DNA from: Thecaphora thlaspeos | Lineage: Eukaryota > Basidiomycota > Ustilaginomycetes > Urocystidales > Glomosporiaceae | Assembly: GCA_900291925.1 (NCBI GenBank) | Contig: UWYS01000015.1 | Coordinates: 496,001 to 560,000, forward strand | Reading direction: 5' to 3' | Length of the DNA stretch: 64,000 nucleotides | Program-made: the position numbers and the translations under genes | Part shown: positions 1 to 9,267 of the stretch, piece by piece | Position numbering within the stretch: the stretch's first letter is position 1 | How the letters are laid out: each line of letters opens with the position of its first letter | The notes under the pieces: generated by a model | Told to the model about the DNA's origin: nothing | Seen by the model: the letters and a program-made list of their open reading frames with translations, nothing else | Databases searched by the model: none

Positions 1-1929
1 ACGTGGAAGTAGGTCGGAGGCTGAACGACCACCAAGACATCCGTCTGACGACGAGAAAGCAACGCACACAACGAGCATAACAAGGTCGAGGACCGAACGC
101 ATGGGCTTGGCTTGTGGCGTGTGTTTGGGGCGCCTGCGATGGGGGTGGGGGGGTGGCGTCCTTCCGTCTCCCTGGCCTCCGCTGGCTGCCTTTCTCCCCT
201 CTCGCGCTCTTCGCTGCTCCTTGCTGCGGCGACGTCCCTGCTCACTCTGCTTGGGACTTTCCTCCCTTTGGCGACGCCCTGATCCTCGTCCGTCGGTCCT
301 TCGTCCGTCCATGCGCGTACTCGAGAGCAAGGTAAAGCCACGCGATGCATTGGTGCCGTGTGGATCGGTACGCTGGATCAGAAGGCAGACGTGCTCGCGG
401 ATGCCCTCGCCTCGGCGCGACGACGACTGCGACTGGAGATGGCGCATCTCGAGATATCGAGCCGAACGAAATAACACCTTGCACGTCTAACACGCACGCA
501 TATTCATGACGATGTCTGAATCGCTCCGCGCTTGCTCTCCGGCAACATGAACACATGATCTACATCCCCTCTCCTATCCTTAGCCTCGAACGCGGTGAGT
601 TCAGAAACAACTTGGTCCATCATGTCGGGAAAGGCTATGCGGCAGCGGCCTCAGGGCAGCTCCGCAAACGAGGCATCTCTGAACGGTGCAGAAGCGGCTG
701 CAGGAATTCAGGAGGGCAGGCGGACGACCGGGAGACGGGGCTATCACGCATGCTGAATATCTGCCGCAGGCGATGCTTGTGCTTGATCGGGAGCTCAGCA
801 ACCAGCATCCATCGTCGGTGTCATCTTGTTGCGGCGTTCGGGTCGTGTTTGTGGTCAAGCGTCACTTGGCGCCGAGCCGAAGTCTACTCGGATGGTCAGT
901 GCCGTCACTGGTCGCAGTCTGCGTGAATTAATCTTGCTGGCTTCTCTTCCTCCCTCCTCTTGTTCGGGCTCTCGCCGCGAATGCTACCGCGTTCCCGAAG
1001 GCGTCATCTGCAGGAGCGGCCGGGTGTATACCAGCAAGCTCGGCCGCGTTGTAGTGAGGACGGGTTGTCGGAAAGACGGTGCTGGTGGCGACCGGATGCA
1101 CACAGCCATCGCCGAGACCGGCCGCTGTCATCGCGCGGTGCCGACTCTCCGGGCGACGGGCGGCGAATGTGAAGCTGATCGGTCGCCAGCGACAAAGTCC
1201 TATGATGCGCCACCATCTGGCCCTGTTTATACACTGACATGTTGCCTGACAACGACCGCACGGCCGGGCACACGTCCGCACAGGCACGCTCGGGCCGAGG
1301 CATTCTGTCTCTTTACGGTTCGTTCTCATTACAAGCGCGCTCCGCACGTTCGAGGCAGCGACGACGTGCATGTCGCGGGGAGCGATGTACGCCTCTATGA
1401 TGTCGACGCTGCGATGACAAGTCGGTTTGCTCAGATGGCGGCGAGGTCTGTAGTGGCAGGGCGTAATGACAGGTTGGTATGGGATGTGTTTTGTCAGCAA
1501 GTATGCCCTCGATTTCACGCAGCGGCGAGGGCGATGGCGAGAGCGACCATCATCAGCGGCGAGACGTCGCAGCATAGCAGCCAGCGAGGGAAGAGTCGGG
1601 CGAGAGCACGTCTCGTGGTTGGGAAGGGACCAACAGCGACGGTGATGCCGAAGCTTGAATGCGTCGGGCGAGTCACGCAGCGATGTTCGCATGCTCGATG
1701 CGAAGCTCCCACGACGCACGCCTGCCACTCCTTGGTGCCCCGCTGCACGACTCTCGGCAAAGCTCGTCGCACACATCGGCCTTGACCTCGTTGCGGCGGC
1801 TTGCGTGTTACTGCCAAGGGGCGGTTTCAACGGCGGCGACGACGGCTGCGGCTGCCGATCGCCGCCGCTGCTGCTGCTGCGGATGGCCGTCGAATCGCTG
1901 CCTCCGTCTATTCCTCTTGTGGTACTCAC
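1..1929. other. No recognisable gene
   Basis: Open frames exist on both strands, the longest about 320-370 codons, but they are overlapping GC-rich shadows. None shows a conserved motif, hydrophobic segment or plausible splice structure. The right-hand end (below 1929) should contain the last short exon and the 3' UTR of the minus-strand ATP7 gene. I could not place that exon. Confidence 0.5.
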
Positions 1930-2851
1930 TTCCGAACTTCTCATCGTATCCTGGCGTGGTCCACTTGCCCTTCTTGACCATCTCCTCGACCGTCTTTCCG
2001 ATCTCAGGGCGAGCGGCGATGACGTCGTCGACGGTGAGCTGGTCAAAGGGACGGGCTTCCTCGATGTTCTTGAGCGTGGCCTTGAGGTCCTTCAGCTCAG
2101 AGTCGATCTTGGAGGCGCTAGCCTGAGCCTGCTCGGTCTGTTGCAGATCAAGGATGGGAGACGGGACGGTGGCGGATGGAGAAGGCGGCGGTGTGGGGGC
2201 AGAGGGGGTTGAGGATGCCAAGGTGGAGGATCCGGGTCAGCACAACTTCACGCTCGCCTCTGACAGGGACACGACCAAGCTGCGGAGTTCGGGCCAGGCA
2301 TAGAGTCTCTGTACCATCTCGGACAACGTCTTCGATGGCGTCGAAGGCCGTCGGTCCTCGGGAACGCCCCCTCGGCCCAAGAGGGGAGAGGCTGCCACCG
2401 ACGATCTACGTCTCTGCAATGTCGTCCCAGGAGCATCGCAACCGCGCGTGCGGCTCATTTGTGGCTCTCTGCGCTTCTCTTCCGCCGCAGCTGCAGCAGA
2501 AGTCCATCCACGAGCCTAGGGAGAGGGAGCAGAGAAGAGAGAGGAGAGCGGCGCAACACTTACAGCCTTTGCCTCGAAGGCATCGATGGCCTTGAGCCGG
2601 GCCTGGACGTCGTAGGTGACGGGCTTGAAGCCGTCAAGGATCCTCTTTGCCTGGTTCACGACGACCTTGTTCTTCAGCACGCTTTCATAGCGGGCGAAGT
2701 CGACGGTGGTGGACTGCTGCTTGAGGGCGCCGAGAGCGCGGCGAGCATCCTCGTTCCTCTTGCGGAAGGCCGAGATCTGGACAAGGGTGTTCTTGCCAAG
2801 GCGGAGCTGGGAGCTGATCTTGGCGAAATCGACGGCGGGCCGGGATGCCAT
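1930..2851 (-). CDS. ATP7: ATP synthase subunit d, mitochondrial (3' end unresolved)
   Basis: This is the peripheral-stalk subunit of mitochondrial F1Fo-ATP synthase. Two exons are clear: 2851-2564 (ATG to a GTAAGT donor) and 2137-1930. They join in phase 0, so that FEAKA runs into TEQAQASASKIDSEL with the same spacing as fungal ATP7. Exon 1 carries the family N-terminus (VDFAKISSQL, RKRNEDARR, FKPVTYDV, LKAIDAFEAKA). Exon 2 carries ARPFDQLTVDDV and PGYDEKFG. A GTGAGT donor lies right after the EKFG codons at 1929, so a short third exon for the last few residues is likely but was not found. Reading straight on instead would add a low-complexity tail to a stop at 1808. The intron between the exons is 426 bp, long for this window. 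About 165 residues are visible; family length is about 170-175. Identity is secure; the 3' end is not. Confidence 0.9.
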
Positions 2852-2967
2852 ATTGCGAAGGCGAGTGTAGGGGTGCGTTGGGGTGTATGTGAGGGGATGA
2901 GTGGGTCGGTCGGTCGAGAAGGTAGCGTGCGGGGTAGCGACCGAGGGGCGGAAGGGTTATTGAGATG

Positions 2968-3045
2968 ATCCTCTGCGCAGAGGGGTTGTTGGGGTAATCC
3001 TCTGCGCGGAGGGGTTGTTGGGGTAATCCTCTGGGCGAAGCGGCC
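2968..3045. repeat. 29-bp tandem repeat, about 2.6 copies
   Basis: A unit beginning ATCCTCTGCGC and ending GTTGTTGGGGTA starts at 2968, 2997 and 3026, the last copy partial. The copies differ by one or two bases. It lies about 120 bp upstream of the ATP7 start codon, in the ATP7/PKA-R intergenic region. A short (GGCAGGCG)-type run follows at about 3118-3150. Function unknown. Confidence 0.8.
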
Positions 3046-3687
3046 GGACGACGTCGAACTGCGATTTCCTCAACACCTCCAATTCGCCCGCACAGAGCTT
3101 CGTCACGGGGCCAGCGAGGCAGGCAGGCGGGCAGGCGGGCAGGCGGGCAGGCCAGAGGCATCTCGTCCGCCCGTCCCCACTCAGGCCGGCCGGCACCGAG
3201 CAGGGCCCTCGATCACCGGGCTGGCTCGCTGCTTGCCTGCCATTTCGATTTTCCGCAGGACCCCTCCGCTCCGTGCCATAGTACGCTGAGGCAGCGCCAC
3301 GAGAGCGAGAGGAAGCTAAGCTGCCGCCGAGGGCCGCCGCATGCACGGGCCATGCGCCGCTGTTGCCTCGCCCTGGCGTGGCGGGAGCGTGGGCATCGCT
3401 CCGCTTCTTCTCTTGGACTCGCCTCATGCACTTGCTCGTCCGCTCACCACCATCGCCCCTCCCTTGCCATCGTCCGATCTCGCCTTAAGCCTCTTCGAAA
3501 GAAGCACCGGCTAGCATCGTCAAAGACCACTTCTTCAACAGCCTTGGTCTCTGGAGGCGAGTCCGTCCGAGCCCAGCTCAGCCGGCCCGGGCTTGCTGTC
3601 CATCCCTGCTCGAGTCCATTTCTGCGCTGTCGTCCTCGCTACCTCGCTTCGACGCTCTCTGCCCTTTCCTGTCCCAATTCGTTCGCC

Positions 3688-5487
3688 ATGTCTTCGGCTT
3701 CCGTATATACGCAGCTCGTCAACGACCTCAACCGCGATGTGTTCAAGGCCAAGCCCGTCGACCCGCTCCAGTTTTGTGCAAACTGGTTCAACACTAGGCT
3801 GGAGGATCAGAGGCGGCTGCTACTTGCCCACTCGTCCGCGGAGCGTGCCGAGGGCTCCGCGGTCGGTCTGGCCGGACGAATAGCTCCAGGATGCACCTCG
3901 CCGACGCAGAGGACTTCGCTGTTCAGCACCGATCCATTTTCGCAGCCAGCGGGTTCAGGCACCCAGTGGGCTTCGCTCGCCTCATTTTCCTCTTCCTCTT
4001 CCTCCTCCTCTTCCTCCTCTTCCTCCGCAACCGCTGCTTCTCCTTTTGGAGCTCCCACCTTCCCGCTGGGGCAACCTACGGCCGCCGCCTCCGGCGAGAT
4101 CGATGGCCATGTCAGCGTCCCGTTCATCCCGACGGCGTTCAACCTCGGACGAAGGACCTCGGTCTCCGCCGAGAGCATGGCCCCTTCCGCCTCGGTCGGC
4201 AGCGATCCCAGCGTCACACTGCCCAAGACTGTGATTGCAAAGTCGGACGAGCAGATGGAAAGGATCCGGGGCTCGATCGGCGACAACCTCCTCTTCCGCA
4301 ACCTCGAGCAGGACCAATACCGGGATGTCCTGCTGGCGATGAAGGAGGTCAAGGTTGACGCAATCGTGCCCGTCATCGAGCAAGGTGCTCAGGGTGACTA
4401 CTTCTACGTCGTAGAGAGCGGCACTCTAGACGTCTACATCCGCTCCACCGTCGAGCGGGCGCAGAGCTCCGACGACGCCACCGGGCCCAACAGCTCGCTA
4501 TCTGCGCTCGGCGAGAAGAAGGTCTCGTACGGCCCAGGATCGTCGTTTGGAGAGCTGGCGCTCCTCTATGCCCAGCCTCGAGCGGCGACGGTGCTCTCCA
4601 CCTCTGCCTGCACGCTCTGGGCGCTGGACCGCGTCACCTTCCGCTCGATCCTAATGGAGACCAACTCGCGGAGGCGCGCGCTCTACGAAAAGTTCCTCAA
4701 GGATGTACCCCTTTTCGAGCACCTCAGCGCCGCCGAGAGGGCCAAAGTGTTGGACAGCCTCGAGCCGCGGGATTATGCGATCGGCGAGAGGGTCATCGCC
4801 CAGGGCGAGAGGGGGATCGAGTTCTTCATCATCGTCGGGGGCAACGCCGAGGTACGCAAGCGCAAGAGCGCCGAAGACGGCGGCCAGGAAGAGACGGTCG
4901 GGAAGCTGTCGCGCGGCGACTACTTTGGAGGTGAGTGATGCGAAAGGGCGACCTCGGGGCTAGATCGTTGCGGCGGATGAACGAGAGGCGTGCCTCTACC
5001 GATGCTGACCGCGGCTCTCCTTTGACCCTCCCCAACCCGGGCCTCGTCGTCGGCTCGTCGTCCATTTTTTCCGCCCCCGGCTGTCGCCTCACTAACCTCT
5101 TGCGTAGAGCTCGCGCTGCTGAACAATGCGCCGCGCGCGGCGTCTGTTGTGGCGAGCGCTTCGACGGAGACGACCGAGAAGCTGCGAGTCGTGACCATGT
5201 CGGAGCGAGCCTTCACCCGCCTGCTCGGCCCTCTGGCCGGGATCATGGGTAGGCACGCCAAGGAGACGTACGGCGGCGATTACGGCTTCGGTGGGACCGC
5301 GCCGCATGCGCTGCACGCGAAGGCAGGCCTTGCACCGATGCCGAAGTCGGACGATACGCCGCACCCCATGGACTCGACGGCGACGCCCGGGCAGGGGGCG
5401 TGGTCTGCGCCCAATCCGTTCGCCGCCACAGCGGCCCCTCCGATCGGCGGCGCAGGGTTCGGCGGCCTCCGCTCTCCTGATGCTTAA
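3688..5487 (+). CDS. cAMP-dependent protein kinase regulatory subunit
   Basis: This is the regulatory (R) subunit that holds PKA catalytic subunits inactive until cAMP binds; it is homologous to yeast Bcy1 and Ustilago Ubc1. Exons are 3688-4930 and 5108-5487; the GTGAGT donor and GTAG acceptor join as FGG|ELALL and give 540 aa. Seen: an N-terminal RIIa-like docking segment (residues about 4-40, VYTQLVNDLNRDVF), a Ser-run linker near residues 90-115, and RRTSVS at about 157-162, which fits a phosphorylatable RII-type inhibitor site. Two cyclic-nucleotide-binding domains follow, with phosphate-binding cassettes FGELALLYAQPRAATV (about 286-301) and FGGELALLNNAPRAASV (about 411-427). Both contain the Glu and Arg that contact cAMP. 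The C-terminus is a Gly/Pro/Ala-rich tail. The start was chosen because the docking segment follows this ATG; the frame is open upstream but not conserved. Confidence 0.96.
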
Positions 5488-6383
5488 GGCGGGCCGCAGG
5501 CTGGGGGGCGGGCGGCCCCGGGCTGGCTACGGTGGCTTGTCCGGCCACAGAGGAAGCAGGCGGTTGGTGAGACGGTGGTGCCACTCGAACATCCTTGCCG
5601 CCGAACAGGGATGCAAGAGATACTCTTTGTAACTGTGGTGAGGCTTCTATTTGATTGGATACGATGTCGCATCGATGGAGCCATGACACGGCAAGAAGGG
5701 AGAAAGTAGCCGCTGGCGAGGCGGGCGTGGGAAAGAGGAGAGAGGTAAGACACGCCCTCTACATCGCATGGTTGCGGCGCTGCAGCCAGCGTCTGGGCAT
5801 GGCAAGTAGCGGCAAAAGGGGGCTTGCTGGGCCGCTGCTTGAGAGCAACGCGGGGCGTGGGTTGAGCGAGGCTGCTCGGAGCGATGCGGTGTCGTGTGTA
5901 GGGTGCAAGCAGCGCGTACTGTAGGGACGAGCCAAGTGCTGTGCAGTAGTAAGCTTGCTTGCTCTTCAGAGGAGGCGCAGCGCAAGCGGCAAAGCGCTGT
6001 CGTCGGTTGCTCGCCGACGTGAGCGGATGCAGGCTACTGTGCTCTTAGCATGCGTCCCGAGCTCCAGCAGGACTTTTACTTTCTTTCTTGACTCGGACCT
6101 GTCATGTGCCGGCCGACAGCCTCGCACCACTCGTCTGTATCTGTACGCGCGCTCGACGAGGCCGACGGCCGAGAAGGCAGGCAGACGTCTGGCGCGCCGC
6201 CGACAGGAAGCGACAGCTGCCAAGGAACCTCAACCTGACCGCAAGCAGGCAGGCAGGGCGAGCGAACGTCACTGCCACCACCGCCACCCGGATGCGTGCG
6301 CCACGCTTTTGCCAACCAGCCGCGCGCCATCAGGCACCGTACGGTACCCCTCCTCTTGCCTCCCCCTTCCCAAGGACCCCGCC
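5488..6383. other. Intergenic region, nothing recognised
   Basis: About 900 bp between the PKA regulatory subunit and the disrupted hydrolase. No conserved coding signal is seen on either strand. The last 300 bp are pyrimidine-rich and probably include the promoter and 5' UTR of the hydrolase. Confidence 0.5.
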
Positions 6384-7874
6384 ATGCTCCGTTTCGAGGA
6401 CGGCGAGGTGACCTTCCACTACCTCCTCTCGACGCCCAGCTGCCAGACCTTTGTCCACGCCAGCGCCAACGCCGCCGCCTTTGAATCGGCTCCCATCGGC
6501 AGCACTAGCTCGGGGCATCGCCGGCGCCGCTCCAACAGCAATGCGCGAAGCCGTGCCGCCTCCCTCGTCGAGTCCTATGGCAAGCCGAGCGATCTCACGC
6601 TGGACCCCAACTTTCCCGTCCTTTTCTTCCTGCCATCAGAGAGCTTCAGCTGCGTCCATCTCTTTGCCGACCAGCTCGCCAACCCGGAGCCGGGACAGCG
6701 CTTCAACCTGGTCGCCGTCGATCCTCGTGGCCACGGTCTCGCCAAGGACGTCCCCATCAGTCCCAAACACAAGGCGTGCGACCTCGATGTCAAGGCTGCA
6801 GACATCTCCAGCTTCATTCAGCGTCTCTGCAACCTCGTGCAGGGACGCGCGGATCTTGATGCGGCCCCTTTCTGGGACAAGGGGATTCATCTGCTTGGCT
6901 GTAGCATGAGCGGCCTGGTGGCAGCGCGCATCGCCTCCAGGTGGCCACAAGTCGTCACCAGCGTTATGTTCGCGTCGCCCATCCTCGAGCTGGAGAGCGA
7001 CTTTATGATCGAGTCCTTTCAAGACATCAAGGAGCTCATCGAGGAGACTTGGTTTCAGTACCACCACGGTCAGCTCTCGGGCATGTCTGCCGAAGCTATC
7101 AAGATGCCCGGAGAGGTCGTTTAAGGCTGTGAGTAGAGGCCTGAAGGCCTGCTGCTTCCAACATAGTCCCTTTGCTCGTTGCTGATCCCTCGTCGTCCAT
7201 TTGCGCGAGCAGGCACCTATCGATGGGCCGGCGAGGAGACGATCCCCCGCCAAATCAGCTCCTACCTCAACAAGACGTGGGCCGAGAGGCTCATCATCCA
7301 CAAGGACGGGAACAAAGCCGGCTAGGGATTGGTGGTTCGACCTCTACTGGCTTCGTCGCCCCATGTCGCTCGACTCGCGCCAGGCGGTCAAGTGCGAGAT
7401 GCTCGTCGTCGAGAACGACAGCAGCCCTCTGTACGACCGAACCGTCGGCGGCGACTCATGTTGAACTTCCTTCGCCGTCTCAGCGACACGCCAACCGTAC
7501 CTGCGGTCAAGGCCCGGCAGGCCAGCGAAGGTCCGACGGTGGACGATGTGGTCGATGCCATGCTGGCGGACGAGCGTTTGGAGCTGATCAAGGTGTACGC
7601 TCCGAACTGCCTCTCCTCTTCGGACGACGAGCAAGACAGCGACGATGAAGACGACGGGGACCAGCGTTCGGTCTCAGACGATGGCCCCGCGCATCGAAGG
7701 GACTCCTCTGCTACCTTCCGCAGCGAAGCGGCAGACGCCAGCCACACGCCCATCACAATGGTCACGACCGTCGAGACGGTCATGTCGCCAAAGGATGAGG
7801 CCAAGCTCAAGAATTAGGAGCACAGCGTGCATAACATCGCGGACCTGGTGCCCACCCTCGAGATTGGCGTCTGA
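6384..7874 (+). pseudogene. Alpha/beta hydrolase, reading frame disrupted
   Basis: The N-terminal half (6384-7121) encodes an alpha/beta-hydrolase fold: VAVDPRGHG (oxyanion/strand region) and the nucleophile elbow LLGCSMSGLVA (candidate Ser in G-C-S-M-S). A TAA lies in frame at 7122-7124, just before a GTGAGT donor. An 84-bp intron (7129-7212) then restores the same frame, and the protein continues with TYRWAGEETIPRQISSYLNK. At 7323 the frame meets a TAG while homology moves to the +1 frame (RDWWFDLYWLRRP, CEMLVVENDS). Near 7460 it returns to the original frame (MLNFLRRLSDTP). A further in-frame TAG lies at 7815-7817, followed by HNIADLVPTLEIGV and TGA at 7872-7874. Total exon length stays divisible by three because the two shifts compensate. 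It is either a recent pseudogene or a sequence with consensus errors. The substrate cannot be inferred. Confidence 0.7.
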
Positions 7875-8449
7875 GCGGCAGGAAGGAAGGACTGCTTCCG
7901 ACCAGCCTACTGGCGTAGTAGTTGTAGTATCAGCAGTAACCTCACAAACCCTTTTCTTCCCTGTTCCTCTCTTGAGTTGCCATCGCCGTCATCGCCGTCA
8001 TCGTCGCAACGCATAGCAAACGCAACTCTTCCCTCTTTTCCCCGACACTCGCTCGTCAATCCTGAGCTGACACGGTTTGCTCTCCTTCCGTCCGTCCTCC
8101 CACATCCATACCCTGTATACTACGCCGGATCCATTCTTCCAGCCTCCGTACATCCATCGTCACGGCTCTGATTTTCCAGTTTATCATTCCTCCTCTCAGC
8201 CTGTCTCTGTGTGATAGTCGGCTCGGGCGGCTGCCTCGGACGAGGTTCACAGTGCTTGCGCTCCCATCTTGGCCAGCGTCGTCTGCCGTTTTGAGGGCGA
8301 ACCCGAGCCGCTAGGGAGTTGGTGAGCCAGGCGAGCTGTCGAGTAGTGTGTGTCCCCTCGCTCAGCGCTGCAACTGGGAATTTAATGGAAAATAAGGTTA
8401 AAAGTGAGGCAAAAAACAAGTAATTGTGATGAGAGATACAAAAACAATT
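7875..8449. other. Intergenic region before the tRNA genes
   Basis: About 575 bp without a supported gene. Base composition becomes AT-richer toward the tRNA genes, especially from 8380 on. That AT-rich stretch lies on the 3' side of the minus-strand tRNA and includes A/T runs that could act as Pol III terminators. Confidence 0.45.
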
Positions 8450-8552
8450 GCCTCCACCCGGGATTGAACCAAGGACCTCGTCATATCGAGGAAAACTGAC
8501 CTATGATGAAACATTGTACGAGTGACGCGCTCTACCACTGAGCTACAAAGGC
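8450..8552 (-). tRNA. tRNA-Thr(CGT) with 32-nt intron
   Basis: Read on the minus strand from 8552. The acceptor stem GCCTTTG pairs with TGGAGGC using several G-T wobbles. The D arm is GCTC/GAGC, the anticodon stem is CGTCA/TGACG and the loop is CTCGTA plus A, giving anticodon CGT (Thr, codon ACG). A 32-nt intron sits between positions 37 and 38, the normal eukaryotic site. The T arm is CTTGG-TTCAATC-CCGGG. The A box (TAGCTCAGTGG) and B box (GGTTCAATCC) match consensus. Exonic length is 71 nt without CCA. Confidence 0.88.
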
Positions 8553-8929
8553 AGAGTGGCAGTAATCGGTCAGCACAAATGTAGATTCATCAGCACAAAT
8601 GTATATGAACCATTTGTGAATTGTATTTAGGTCGTTTGCGGCATGCTTGCGCCGCTGCCGCCCGCCAGCCATCGCGACGTACCCACTAATGACTACGCAA
8701 ATGCACCAGGCGGGATGGCCTCTTGCCTAAAACAGAGGCAGCAACCCTCCACTTTGCTCTAGAGAGAGTCACGCGTTACTCCGTCCAGCTCCGCAGATAG
8801 TGTTGAGAACAGAGGCTCTACCTGTCGCTGTGTTGAGCAGGCACCCGTTAGCCACCCTAAGTCAGGGCGCTGCCGTCGTTGTCCTCGAGCCAGAAATGGA
8901 AAAAAAAGACGAATCAAGAAGACAATTTT
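8553..8929. other. Spacer between the two tRNA genes
   Basis: About 380 bp with no gene. Just upstream of the first tRNA is a direct repeat, TCAGCACAAATGTA, at about 8571 and 8591. The spacer is AT-richer than the rest of the window. Confidence 0.5.
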
Positions 8930-9034
8930 GCCTCCGCTCGGGATTGATCCGAGGACCTCGTCATATCGGCAGAGGAACTATTCCTAGACAGAATTGGGTA
9001 CGAGTGACGCGCTCTACCACTGAGCTACAAAGGC
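8930..9034 (-). tRNA. tRNA-Thr(CGT) with 34-nt intron and altered T loop
   Basis: Second copy on the minus strand, 480 bp from the first. Acceptor (GCCTTTG/CGGAGGC), D arm, anticodon arm and anticodon CGT are as in the first copy. The intron (34 nt) has a different sequence, so the copies are not a recent duplicate of the whole gene. The T stem CTCGG/CCGAG is perfect, but the T loop is ATCAATC: the normally invariant T54 is A, and the internal B box becomes GGATCAATCC. The gene is immediately preceded by the TATA-containing array at 9037-9184. It could be functional with altered promoter dependence, or a tRNA pseudogene. Confidence 0.8.
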
Positions 9035-9036
9035 TT

Positions 9037-9184
9037 ACTATATAGCGCTAAGAATGGTTGCATCTATATAGCGCTAAGAATGGTTGCATCTATATATAGT
9101 ACCAAGAATGGTTGCATCTATATATAGTGCTAAGAATGGTTGCATCTATATATAGTACCAAGAATGGTTGCATATATATAGTGC
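9037..9184. repeat. TATATA-containing 26/28-bp tandem array, five copies
   Basis: Five head-to-tail copies of AAGAATGGTTGCAT are separated by TATATAG-type blocks. The first two periods are 26 bp (CTATATAGCGCT spacer); the next are 28 bp with the longer CTATATATAGTACC or GTGCT spacer. The array begins 2-3 bp from the 5' end of the minus-strand tRNA-Thr, so it occupies the tRNA's upstream promoter position. It ends about 80 bp from the 3' end of the ferric reductase gene. Confidence 0.92.
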
Positions 9185-9267
9185 CGCGATTGAACCTGCT
9201 CAAGAAGATAGTCTCAAATTGGGAAGAATCACTATATGATGGCTGGATGCCCACCAACTACCGCATG

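Noticed and set aside
826..2046. Overlapping open frames of 319 and 372 codons on opposite strands
   Set aside because: GC-rich shadows without motifs; the minus-strand one overlaps the real ATP7 exon in another frame.
7120..7128. Stop-codon readthrough in the hydrolase
   Set aside because: The context TAA GGC is not the TGA CTA type known for fungal readthrough, and further stops and shifts follow.
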